Shown here in pieces: positions 29,744 to 38,384 of a DNA stretch of 64,000 nucleotides (its first letter is position 1; every line of letters starts with the position of its first letter). The stretch spans positions 62,001-126,000 of the forward strand of contig CAWARM010000006.1 of the NCBI GenBank assembly GCA_963784425.1, read 5' to 3'. Source of the DNA: SHZL01 sp963784425. GTDB taxonomy: Bacteria > Pseudomonadota > Gammaproteobacteria > Xanthomonadales > SZUA-36. Below the pieces are notes generated by a model that saw only the letters and a list, made by a program, of their open reading frames with translations, was not told where the DNA came from and searched no databases. A program made the translations under genes and the position numbers.

Positions 29744-30214
29744 ATGGATACTGCGAGAGTCGAACAGGATTTGAACGGTCGCATTCAACAATCCAGGGAA
29801 TGGCTCTTGAACAAGTCTTTGCCAATTGTAAATATCAAATACAGAGAAAGAATATTTACGGCAACACCTGTTGCTTTGCTCGATGATCCAAGCAGAGTGG
29901 AGCGCCACGGTGTCGCCTTCAGATTGTCATTGGACGATCAATCAAAAAATATCAGCGTACTTCTAAAAATAAGAATCAAACCCGAAGCAACTATAGGTGT
30001 TAAAGGGGACTCTTCACCTTATGTAGTTATCTACATCGCAAATCAGACTTCGGGAAGGGATGAGGAGATGCCCCATCAAGACATGATAATGTCCGCGAGT
30101 TATCGCGACATGGTGGGGCTATCAATTGAAGAATGGTATCGGCGCTGGATTTCTCTCGCCTTATCTAGTAACGGAGGGAAGATATTCAAACCAGAAATGG
30201 CCATTCATGATTGA
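29744..30214 (+). CDS. Uncharacterised cassette gene 1
   Basis: A 156-residue product not recognised. It is soluble with no signal peptide or membrane segment. The N-terminus is helical (VEQDLNGRIQQSREWLLNKS), the middle is predicted beta-rich (ERHGVAFRLSLDDQ, VLLKIRIKPEATIGVKGD, SPYVVIYIANQ), and the C-terminus is a helix with EEWYRRWISLALSSNGGKIF. It overlaps the next gene by 8 bp, so the two are translationally coupled. A decayed homologue of its 3' end, joined to the start of a gene-2 homologue, exists at 27.7-27.9 kb, which supports the pair as a unit. Base composition is AT-richer than the core genes. Confidence 0.72.
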   Translation: MDTARVEQDLNGRIQQSREWLLNKSLPIVNIKYRERIFTATPVALLDDPSRVERHGVAFRLSLDDQSKNISVLLKIRIKPEATIGVKGDSSPYVVIYIANQTSGRDEEMPHQDMIMSASYRDMVGLSIEEWYRRWISLALSSNGGKIFKPEMAIHD

Positions 30215-30896
30215 CCCTTTTCAGAACTCGCAGACGTTAGCAAATTGGGCCGCAAACGCGCTCGAGAAGGCTAAAATAGACGAAGTTACTGATTGGCGAA
30301 TGCTTGAGTACTGGATGCAAGTTGAATTGTTCAGGGCCGCACAAAACGGGGATGCTGGTCAATGGAGGCACTTGGGCACGTACGAACAACCCTATTACAC
30401 AAACTCCCCGCGCTCCGGCTCCAAGTTCAATATCAAGTGGGTGGACTTGGTATTGGCGGAACCCGATTTTGTCAACCCATCTCGGATCGCCTGGATTGAA
30501 CTGAAGGATATTGGACGCAGCCCACACCGGCTCAAGAGTAATGCCGCTAGCTTGGGCCAGGATCTCGCCGCTTTGTCAATGATTGACCCACTAAGGACCA
30601 GCGAAGTTTGGCAGAATCCGCCTGAACATGTTGTGGATCGTGGTAGGCATGAAGAATGGGGAAAACATCAAATAATACTGAGCACAGCAAGTCACATAAT
30701 TGGACAAATTGTGTTGGTCCCAGGAATGTTTGCTAATCAGGTTGACCTAAGTTTGATATTTCAACACTGGACAAAGACATTCATGAGTCGACTTGGTAAT
30801 AAACGGCTTCAAAATCAGCTTGCCTTTGGGAAGGCAGACCTGAATAGATTTGTGGTTGTCGGTATTGTGCACAGTCCAATTGACTCTGCAGCCTAA
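30207..30896 (+). CDS. Uncharacterised cassette gene 2, PD-(D/E)XK nuclease-like
   Basis: A 229-residue soluble protein. The motif series KWVDLVLAE, then RIAWIELKDIG about 20 residues later, then SLGQDLAALSMI gives the order Asp...Glu-X-Lys...Gln. This is typical of the PD-(D/E)XK nuclease core, with the acidic residues on adjacent strands and the Gln on the following helix. The N-terminal helix-rich part includes a Trp-rich stretch (DWRMLEYWMQVELFRAAQNG). The start ATG 30207 overlaps the end of gene 1. The nuclease call is from motif spacing only; no family name is recognised. Its position within tRNA-Phe direct repeats fits a mobile defence or conflict cassette, which is inference. Confidence 0.68.
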   Translation: MIDPFQNSQTLANWAANALEKAKIDEVTDWRMLEYWMQVELFRAAQNGDAGQWRHLGTYEQPYYTNSPRSGSKFNIKWVDLVLAEPDFVNPSRIAWIELKDIGRSPHRLKSNAASLGQDLAALSMIDPLRTSEVWQNPPEHVVDRGRHEEWGKHQIILSTASHIIGQIVLVPGMFANQVDLSLIFQHWTKTFMSRLGNKRLQNQLAFGKADLNRFVVVGIVHSPIDSAA

Positions 30897-31024
30897 AACC
30901 CAGACCAATGAATGGCCAAAAAAGGGACAGGACGCAATTTTCGGCGTTCCCGCGGGAACGCGAGTTCGATTTCACATTAAGAAAGCATGGTAAGTGCGGT
31001 GGGTTTGGAGCTTCGAGTGCTGGA

Positions 31025-31101
<77 letters not shown>

Positions 31102-31269
31102 GTGGGGTGTTGAGGCCGCGTATTAAACCTTTTGAGGCTGGTCAAGTCAACCGCGACGGCCATAATCCTACGCCTGTTGTGGACATTCTCCCGGTTCACC
31201 TTTTTTCCGGTGCAATCAGACTGCAAGAGTTGCCTTTTTCCCAGGCTTGGGATTGATCTTGATTTATTA

Positions 31270-31316
31270 ATATCATATGATAGTGTACATTAAATACTAT
31301 CCAATATGAGAGTTAC
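31270..31316 (+). promoter_or_regulatory. Promoter/operator region of the Xre-RES toxin-antitoxin pair
   Basis: A markedly AT-rich stretch, unlike its surroundings, containing the perfect palindrome ATCATATGAT (31272-31281) and the interrupted repeat AGTGTACATTAAATACT. It directly precedes the first ATG of the antitoxin region (31317). Autoregulation by the antitoxin would act here. It is inferred from composition, symmetry and position. Confidence 0.5.
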
Positions 31317-31383
31317 ATGAGAAAGCAGGGCGCTCCAGCACAAGCACACTACTTCCGTCAGTGACGACAGGATCACGCCGGCC

Positions 31384-31731
31384 TTGCGCACGGTGTTCAA
31401 CATCCTGCAGGCGTGGGAAGTGAAGGTGAAGCATTTTGGAGTGCTGCTGGGTGTCTCGCAGCCCACCGTGTACCGCTGGAAGGCCAATCCCGCCGCTGCC
31501 GCAAAGGCAAACTCCAGGGACCTGGAGGAGCGCCTGTCTTACATCCTGGGCATCTACAAGGCACTGCAGATTTTGCTGCCGGATCCCCAATCTGCTGATT
31601 CCTGGGTCAAGCGGCCAAATACTGCGGCGGTATTTGGGGGGCGAACACCGCTGGAGCGAATCCTGGGCGGAAAAGTGGCCGATCTGTATGAGGTCCGCCG
31701 CTGGCTGGATGGTCAACGCGGGGCCGCATGA
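31384..31731 (+). CDS. Xre/MbcA/ParS-type antitoxin (DUF2384), start region disturbed
   Basis: Antitoxin of the RES family systems. A helix-turn-helix (VLLGVSQPTVYRWKANP) is followed by the DUF2384 toxin-binding part, ending with GGRTPLERILGGKVADLYEVRRWLDG. The frame lacks a good start. ATG 31317 is in another frame and stops after 15 codons, while sensible sequence (SDDRITPALRTVFNILQAW) already runs in the correct frame from about 31357. One base is probably missing between 31317 and 31357; otherwise a TTG or GTG at 31384-31390 is used. Its TGA overlaps the toxin ATG (ATGA). Confidence 0.8.
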   Translation: MRTVFNILQAWEVKVKHFGVLLGVSQPTVYRWKANPAAAAKANSRDLEERLSYILGIYKALQILLPDPQSADSWVKRPNTAAVFGGRTPLERILGGKVADLYEVRRWLDGQRGAA

Positions 31732-32426
31732 CCCCGAAGACTTCGTTCGTTGAATGGCGGAAATCCGCGCGCATTGTTCCCAGCCGGTATCCCCCTGCCG
31801 GGGTGTTCGACCGGGTCGCTGATGCCAGGGACCTGGAAGCTGTTTTGGTCGTCGAGGGATTGACCAACGATCGGCTGCGCGATGAATTGGGCGAGATCCG
31901 GCTAGTGCCGGAAGAGGACAGGATTGCAGGGGCTGGTACCACGCCAATCATGTCGGCCTTCACTCACCCCAATCCGGCTGGAAGCCGCTTTTCCGATGGC
32001 AGTTTCGGTGTGTACTACGCCGGCGAAAGCCTTGCAACCGCCATCGCCGAAAGCCGTTTTCACCGCGAGCGATTTCTGTCCTATTCATCGGAACCGCCAA
32101 TACGTTTGCAGATGCGCACCTATTACGCCCGTATCAGCGGGGATTTTCACGACCTGCGTGGCGCGCAAAAATCGCACCCGGAATGGTTTGATCCCGACCC
32201 CGCGCGGTATGGCCCCAGCCAGGTTTTGGGCGCCGCGGTCAAGGCGGGTGGCGGCAACGGAATGGTTTACCGCAGCGTTCGGCGGCCGGCAGGAGAGTGC
32301 CTTGCGGTGTTCCGGCCACGCCTGGTTTCTCCCGTCCAGCAGGGTCCGCATTTTGAATACATCTGGAATGGGCGCGCGATTGCCGACGTCCTGCAGATCA
32401 GAAGGTATAAAGATCGGGGTGGGTAA
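31728..32426 (+). CDS. RES-domain toxin
   Basis: A 232-residue RES-domain protein. The central region has the conserved Arg in GSRFSDGSFGVYYAGESLATAI AESRF, the following AESRFHRE with its conserved Glu, and a late Ser/Asn-containing GNGMVYRSVR. RES toxins degrade NAD+ and arrest growth until neutralised by the cognate Xre/DUF2384 antitoxin, which is encoded immediately upstream with a 4-bp overlap. It ends about 75 bp before the molybdenum hydroxylase operon. Confidence 0.9.
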   Translation: MTPKTSFVEWRKSARIVPSRYPPAGVFDRVADARDLEAVLVVEGLTNDRLRDELGEIRLVPEEDRIAGAGTTPIMSAFTHPNPAGSRFSDGSFGVYYAGESLATAIAESRFHRERFLSYSSEPPIRLQMRTYYARISGDFHDLRGAQKSHPEWFDPDPARYGPSQVLGAAVKAGGGNGMVYRSVRRPAGECLAVFRPRLVSPVQQGPHFEYIWNGRAIADVLQIRRYKDRGG

Positions 32427-32500
32427 TCCAGCGTCGCGGTAAGCGATCGCCTGGTATACACTTTCCAAAACCGCAAATTAATTTCCGCAGGAGTACTTTC

Positions 32501-32980
32501 ATGTCGACAATCACGGTCAACGGTCACAACTACCAGTACGATGGCACACCGGATATGCCGCTGCTGTGGTTCCTTCGCGATGTGGTTGGCCTCACCGGCA
32601 CCAAGTTCGGCTGTGGCATGGCGCTGTGTGGCGCGTGTACCATTCATATCGATGGCAAGGCGGTGCGCTCCTGCGTGACGCCGGTCTCAGTGGCACTTAA
32701 CGGTGGCAAGATCACCACCATCGAGGGGCTGTCGAAGGATGGTGAACATCCTGTGCAGCAGGCCTGGAAAGAACTCAATGTAGCGCAGTGCGGTTATTGC
32801 CAGTGTGGACAGATCATGCAGGCCGCATCCCTGCTCAGTGACAAGCCTTCTCCCAGCGATGCCGAGATCGATGCAGCCATGTCCGGTAACCTGTGCCGCT
32901 GTGGCACCTATACGCGCATCCGTTCGGCTATTCACCTCGCCGTGGTCAAAAGTGCAGTCAAGAGCGGAGGTGCAGCATGA
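32501..32980 (+). CDS. (2Fe-2S)-binding small subunit of a xanthine oxidase-family hydroxylase
   Basis: A 159-residue two-cluster ferredoxin subunit of the IorA/CoxS type. The plant-type [2Fe-2S] ligands are in FGCGMALCGACTIHIDG. The second, all-helical cluster uses CGYCQCGQ and NLCRCGTYTRIR. It transfers electrons from the molybdenum subunit encoded next; the two genes overlap by 4 bp (ATGA). There is no separate FAD subunit, matching the isoquinoline 1-oxidoreductase-like two-subunit group whose acceptor is usually a cytochrome. Confidence 0.93.
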   Translation: MSTITVNGHNYQYDGTPDMPLLWFLRDVVGLTGTKFGCGMALCGACTIHIDGKAVRSCVTPVSVALNGGKITTIEGLSKDGEHPVQQAWKELNVAQCGYCQCGQIMQAASLLSDKPSPSDAEIDAAMSGNLCRCGTYTRIRSAIHLAVVKSAVKSGGAA

Positions 32981-35338
32981 ATTCCCTGTTCAGGTTAGCT
33001 GGCGATTCCGGTCTGCCGGTGGCATTGGCCGCCAGTCGAAACCACTCAATTGACACCATCGAAAACGAAAGCCGCCGCGCGTTCCTGCTTGGAGTCAGGC
33101 ACGGGCGCGCTGGTGCTGGCCATCGGCGCCTTGCCGTTCAGGGCGCTGGCTGAGGAAGCGAAATTATACGGTGGCGCAGGCATGCCCGGAGGGCTGAAGG
33201 ATGATCCGCGCGTGTTCATCGCCATTGCTCCCGATGGCAGCGTGACCCTCATCAACATTCGTGCCGAGATGGGCCAGGGCGTGCGCACCAGCATGCCCAT
33301 GATCATCGCCGACGAACTCGAAGCCGACTGGGCGCGGGTTACTGTGCAGCAGGCCCTGGCCGACCAGGCGAAATATGGCAACCAGAATACCGATGGATCA
33401 CGCAGTGTGCAGCAGGCGTTCGCGTCGCTGCGCCACGCAGGTGCGGCGGCCCGGCAGATGCTGGAAACCGCTGCGGCAAGCGCCTGGGGGGTGCCGGTGG
33501 CGCAGGTCAGGTCGGAATTTCATGAGGTCATCGACAGCAAGAGCGGCCGTCGTGGTGGCTATGGTGAATTCGCTGCTGCCGCGGCCTTGTTGCCGGTGCC
33601 GCCTGCAGAGCAGATCAGGCTGAAAACCCCGCAGGATTTTCGCTATATCGGCAAAGGCGAAATCAGTGGCGTAGACAATAATGACATCGTCACGGGCAAG
33701 GCTCAGTACGGCATTGATACCCGTCTGGATGGCATGCTGTATGCAGTGGTTGCACGTCCGCCGGTATACGGCGGCACGCTCAAGTCGCACGATGCAACCG
33801 CAGCCCTCAAGGTCCCGGGCGTGGTCAAAGTGGAGGTGCTGCAGTCCTCACCAATACCCTCAGCGTACATGCCTCTGGGTGGGGTCGCAGTGATTGCGGA
33901 AAACACCTGGGCAGCCATTGAAGGCCGCAATAAACTGGTGACTGAATGGGAAGGCGGGCCCAACGCGGGTTATGACTCGGTCGAATACCGCAAGAAACTT
34001 TCTGAGTCAGCCAGCAAACCCGGGGAAGTGGCGCGCAATCTTGGCGATGTCTATGCAGCACTGGCTTCTGCCGAGCGCAAGATTGCAGTTGAATATTACC
34101 TGCCACACCTGGCGCACGCGACCATGGAGCCGCCGGCGGCCGTGGCGCGCATCAGCGACGGGCAGTGCGAGGCCTGGGCCTGCGTGCAGGCGCCCGAGGA
34201 TACCCGCGACCTGCTGGCGGGAGTGCTGGGAATTGCTAAGGAAAAAGTCACGGTGCACATGATGTTGCTGGGCGGCGGCTTTGGCCGTAAGTCGAAACCC
34301 GACTTTGTGGCCGAGGCGGCATTGTTGTCAAAAGCGGTGGACGGCAAGCCGGTGAAGGTGACCTGGACCCGCGAGGACGATCTCGCCCATGACTATTTCC
34401 ACACGGTTTCGATCGAGCGCATCGAAGCGGCCATCGACTCCTCCGGCAAGCCGCTGGCCTGGTTGCAGCGTTCCACTGCACCGACCATCATGTCGACCTT
34501 TGCGCCGGACCAGGTGCGCGAGAGCGCCATGGAGCTCGCGCTGGGCCTGACCGATCTTGCTTTCTTCGGCGTGCCGAACCTGCGCATCGAAGCCCCGGAG
34601 GCCATTGCCCACACGCGCATTGGCTGGTTCCGCTCGGTATCGAATATTCCGCACGCATTTGCCACGCAGGTGGCCGCTAATGAACTCGCCCATCTTGCCG
34701 GGCGCGACCCCAAGGAGTTCCTGCTGGAGCTGATTGGTCCCCCACAAAAGGTGGATCCGGGCACTCTGGGTGATATGGAAAATTATGGCGCGGACCCGGC
34801 GCAGTACCCGGTTAATTCAGGGCGTCTGCGCGGCGTCATCGAAGCGGTTGCCAAGGGTGCTACCTGGGGTCGCAAGATGCCCGCGGGTAGTGGGCTGGGC
34901 ATTGCTGCCCATTACAGTTTCCTGACCTACACGGCCGTGGTGTTCGAGGTAGTGGTCGCCGCAGACGGCAGCCTCAGCATTCCGCGCGTGGACATCGCCA
35001 TAGACTGTGGCCCGCAGGTCAACCCGGAGCGGGTGCGCTCACAGCTGGAAGGTGCGGTAGTGCAGGGCATCAGCCTGGCGCTGCTGGGTGAGATCAGCTT
35101 TGCCAATGGCCACGCAGTGCAAAGCAACTTCAATGACTACCAGATCACACGCTTCGACGGTGCGCCGAAAGAAATCCATGTGCACGGTGTAAACGCCGAT
35201 GATTACTCGCTGCCGCTGGGTGGCGTGGGTGAACCCGGCCTGCCGCCGGTGGCGCCTGCTTTGATCAATGCAATTTTTGCGGCCACCGGCAAGCGCATTC
35301 GCAACCTGCCGGTGCGGGATCAGTTACGCGCCGTCTGA
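32977..35338 (+). CDS. Molybdopterin-binding large subunit (IorB-like), one frameshift in the signal region
   Basis: Large subunit of a xanthine oxidase-family molybdenum hydroxylase. ATG 32977 overlaps the small-subunit stop. The N-terminus reads NESRRAFLLG, a twin-arginine-type signal for export of the folded enzyme. One extra A near 33093 then shifts the frame; without it the text is LLGSGTGALVLAIGALPF. From about 33110 the frame is open for about 740 residues. It includes the cofactor motifs GGGFGRKSKPDF and the active-site Glu in GVGEPGLPPVAPAL. Substrates are probably aldehydes or N-heterocycles. If the extra base is real, export is lost unless an internal start (TTG 33050) is used. Confidence 0.88.
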
Positions 35339-35350
35339 ACCAGGCGCAAC

Positions 35351-35420
35351 GTAACCCTGCGGCCTGGCGGCGCCGCCGGTAAAGAAGAATTTTTCCATCT
35401 CGGCCTCGATGAACTTGCGG
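35351..35420 (-). repeat. Duplicated 3' end of yggX (70 bp, 67 matches)
   Basis: This 70-bp stretch matches 37795-37864, the 3' part of the intact yggX gene, at 67 of 70 positions and in the same orientation. Similarity stops within about 8 bp on the right. The two copies are direct repeats bounding the 2.4-kb segment that carries the decayed secreted-protein gene. The repeat lies in the otherwise gene-free 35339-35700 interval. Confidence 0.8.
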
Positions 35421-35469
35421 CACTCAGGAAATATCCAATAAATCGCGAATTTCGGACTATTTCCTTGTA

Positions 35470-35497
35470 TTGACAATCCGCTGATTTGCATGATATA
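35470..35497 (+). promoter_or_regulatory. Sigma70-like promoter
   Basis: A consensus -35 TTGACA (35470-35475), a 16-bp spacer and GATATA (35492-35497) lie 204 bp upstream of the secreted-protein start. The long leader holds a GCCGCC-AGCTGG-CGGCGG-like inverted repeat but no recognised riboswitch. Confidence 0.5.
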
Positions 35498-35700
35498 CGT
35501 TGCTTGGTTTCCACCGCCGAGCTGGCGGCGGACACGCTCAGCGGATGTTGCTGGACTGCCTTGGCGTTAGCGCAGGGTTGCGGCAGTAGGGGGCTTCAAA
35601 CGCAAATGGCGGTGGGAAGGGGGCTTCCAAATTCGGGGCGTCGAAAGGCGTCAACCTCTCCTGTCAATCAAAACAACCATATGGGTTGGAGGGTTCTTGC

Positions 35701-37707
35701 ATGCGTTGTATTTCTGTTCGTGATTCATTCTGGTTACTTTCTGCCGCAGTGTGCGCTCTCGTGATGTTCCCGATGGCGGCCATGGCCTACCCGGTAACCT
35801 GGGAATTCAAGGGCACGGTTACCGAGTCCATAGGCAGTCTTGCGGCCAAGGTACCTGTGGGTTCGCCGTTTCGCGTGGTTATCGGCTTCGATACCTCGGA
35901 CGGGTACAACACGCGCAACAGCACCAACGATTCGGTGACTGGCAATCCACGGCCCGGGGTGCGCTACCAGTATTTCGGCGCACCATCGTTGCAGATGGCC
36001 ATCTACGCGGGGGACTGCAATCCCTGCATCCAGACCTGGATCCCGGATAGTGGCATCTTCGTGCGGGATGGTTTTGCAGACCCGGCAAGAAACCCGCTGC
36101 CGGATGTGCCGTACGACGGTTACACCTTTTATTTGAACCCGAGCGCCGAGAATGACGGCTACGGGTTCCAGGTGATCATGCGTGATTTCGCGGATGCGTT
36201 TGTTCCGCCAATTGTCGATGTGACCGGCTCACCACTCGAACCTCTGCCCGTTGAACCTGATCTGCGCATGGTGGACATGGCAACATCCGTCTTCGAGGTG
36301 TACACGAACCCCGACGACGCGTTCACTGAAAACGACGGCGATCACCTTCTGGCGGAAATCGACTCCGTAAGCGTGCCGACCTACGGCAGCTATTATTTCC
36401 TCAGTGGCCGTCACTGTGCGTATCCCGATGTCAACCCAGGCTCCTCTTTTTACGGGGATGACTGCATCGTCGGCGGCGGACCACAGGCCCTGGTAACGGA
36501 CGTTGGCGGCCTTGCCGGCATGGGTGGCTTTTCGACGACCTTCACGCCCACGTTTGCCACACCGGACGTGAACGACCCACCGCAGACCCAGGATGGCCTG
36601 GGAGAGGTCTTTGGCGAAGTGACGTTTGGCGGTCCCGGTGGTCTGCCGGTGCTGCGCGGCAGTTCCTTCCCCACCGACGTTGCCCGCACCAATAGCAATC
36701 TACTGGCCTACCAGGAATACACTTTCGGTGGCACCCAGCCTACCCCATTGCAGTTGATCGTGGATCTCGGTTACCAGATTCACAGCAACTGGGAGATCGG
36801 GTCCGAAACCCGGCCCAATGGCAATGGGATCGATATCGGCGTACGCCCCGGCGGAGCCACGTGGGGACGACCCTGGCCATCGTGGACGCCGACCTGGTGC
36901 CGGCCTCGGCCATGAACGCGTTGCAGCAATTTCAATTCATTGGTATGCGGCGCTGAGAGATGCTGATGACGGCGTATGGCAATTACATCCACCAACTGCC
37001 CGACGGCAGCCCATGGCCCGCCGGATCCATTCTCGGCATGGCAACCTACATAAGTGACGAAAATGATGGCGGGCTGGAGCAGGGTGCGAAGTCGGTACAG
37101 CTGCAAGTGCTGGCTTGCGATGGCGTTAACGTCACAGCGGTTCCGGTATTGATGCAGCCCGGCGACGGATTCTACTTGCCGCCTCCATTCAGACTCCGGC
37201 CCGCGGAACCTGGGCGCAGGCGGGCAAGCCGGTACCTGCCGTGAACGGTTTCGTGGATGCTGCCAACACCGTGCGCGTCGTTCCCGACCCGGAAGCGCCG
37301 CCGGAAGTATTGGCGCAACTGGTGGCGGGCCTCGAGCCGGCCTGCACCGACTGCGATTTTCAGCCTGAATTCGTTATCGACGTAAAGCCAGGTTCCAGTG
37401 TCAACACGATCAAGAAGAGCGATAAAGGGTCGATCGAAGTTGCACTGCTGGGTTCGGAGCATTTCAACCCCGCCGATGTCAGCGTGGACACATTGCGTTT
37501 GGGCAACCTTTCGGTGCGCACATCGAGCAAGGGCAAAAGGTCATGCTCGATGTTGACGTGAACGCCGACGGCATCACGGACGTGCTGTGCGGATTCCAGA
37601 ACCAAGCCAGCAATTGGCAGTTGGGGCAGACGATTGCCACGCTGACGGGAGAGTTGTTAAGCGGCGAAACGATCCTGGCCAGCGATTCGGTTCGAATTGT
37701 GCGCTGA
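35701..37707 (+). pseudogene. Secreted protein with metal-style repeat C-terminus, disrupted by frameshifts and a nonsense codon
   Basis: ATG 35701 follows GGAGGG. The signal peptide ends in AAMAYPV. About 390 residues are open (for example FRVVIGFDTSDGYNTRNS). One shift near 36865 leads to TLAIVDADLVPASAMNALQQ. An in-frame TGA at 36954-36956 interrupts IGMRR and EMLMTAYGNYIHQ, which are in the same frame. Further shifts near 37200 and 37540 lead to VIDVKPGSSVNTIKKSDKG and VDVNADGITDVLCGFQNQ. The C-terminus resembles the IDxKPGS modules found in secreted bacterial and archaeal proteins. The nonsense change together with indels favours true decay over sequencing error. Function is unknown. Confidence 0.72.
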
Positions 37708-37747
37708 GTCCGTCATCCAGTTGGGTTAACAGGAAATGCGCTTTGGC

Positions 37748-37781
37748 AAACCCCGGCTTCATGCCGGGGTTTCCTTTTTAT
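37748..37781. terminator. Terminator between the secreted gene and yggX
   Basis: A perfect 10-bp stem AAACCCCGGC / GCCGGGGTTT with loop TTCAT is followed by CCTTTTTATTTT on the plus strand. It ends the plus-strand unit and overlaps the last codons of the convergent yggX gene. Confidence 0.85.
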
Positions 37782-38049
37782 TTTCCGGCGGCAGGTAACC
37801 TTGCGGCTTCGCGGCGCCGCCGGTAAAGAAGAATTTTTCCATCTCGGCCTCGATGAACTTGCGGTGCTCGGGGTTCAGCGGGGACAGGCGGTGTTCGTTG
37901 ATCAGCAGGGTCTGGTGTTTCATCCACTGCGCCCAGGCCTGCTGGGAAATGTGTTCATAAATGCGTTTACCCAGTTCGCCCGGCCAGGTCTGGAAAGTCA
38001 GCCCCTCGAGTTCCTTGTCCAGTAGCTGGCAGTGCACCATTCGGCTCAT
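37759..38049 (-). CDS. yggX: YggX family oxidative damage protection / Fe(II)-trafficking protein
   Basis: A 96-residue YggX protein, normal family length. It starts with the typical SRMVHCQLLDKELEGL, continues through PGELGKRIYEHISQQAWAQW and LINEHRLSPLNPEHRKF, and ends in a short Lys-rich tail. YggX protects Fe-S clusters from oxidation and limits labile iron. It is normally encoded directly after mutY; here a 316-bp inserted element separates them. A 70-bp copy of its 3' end lies 2.4 kb away, so this region was a site of insertion or duplication. Confidence 0.94.
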   Translation of the reverse strand: MSRMVHCQLLDKELEGLTFQTWPGELGKRIYEHISQQAWAQWMKHQTLLINEHRLSPLNPEHRKFIEAEMEKFFFTGGAAKPQGYLPPENKKETPA

Positions 38050-38068
38050 GCGTTTTCTCCGGTAGCTA

Positions 38069-38384
38069 GGGAGCCTCTGATCCATTATGCGCGGAGCGCG
38101 TTTCTGCCGCAAAGGCCGCAGATCGTGCGGAGCGAGCCGCGAGACAGTAGCACCGCTACGGCCAAGGCGCGCCACGTGCGAGATGCGGCCTTTGCGGCGA
38201 AACCCGTTGGGACGGGCCTTTGCGGGCGCTCCGCCCCGTTCCGGCTCGTTTATTTGGAATAACCAAACCGCACTCGCCGGAGCCGGATCGGAGCATGGCC
38301 CAGGCCAGCCTCTCGACCGGTTCCCGGTCTCACCTTCTCCCGCAAAGATTCGTCGCGCCCGTGCATAATGGATCAGAGGCTCCC
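38069..38384. mobile_element. MITE-like element with 22-bp terminal inverted repeats
   Basis: The termini are perfect 22-bp inverted copies: GGGAGCCTCTGATCCATTATGC at 38069-38090 and its complement at 38363-38384. A second inverted pair lies inside (GCCGCAAAGGCCGCA at 38106-38120 and TGCGGCCTTTGCGGC at 38184-38198). No protein is encoded. The right terminus supplies the last codons and stop of mutY. Features fit a non-autonomous miniature transposable element inserted between mutY and yggX. No target-site duplication is obvious. Confidence 0.78.

Noticed and set aside
36954..36956. In-frame TGA as a possible selenocysteine codon
   Set aside because: The gene also has three frameshifts, no SECIS-like hairpin is evident just downstream, and the flanking residues do not suggest a redox site.
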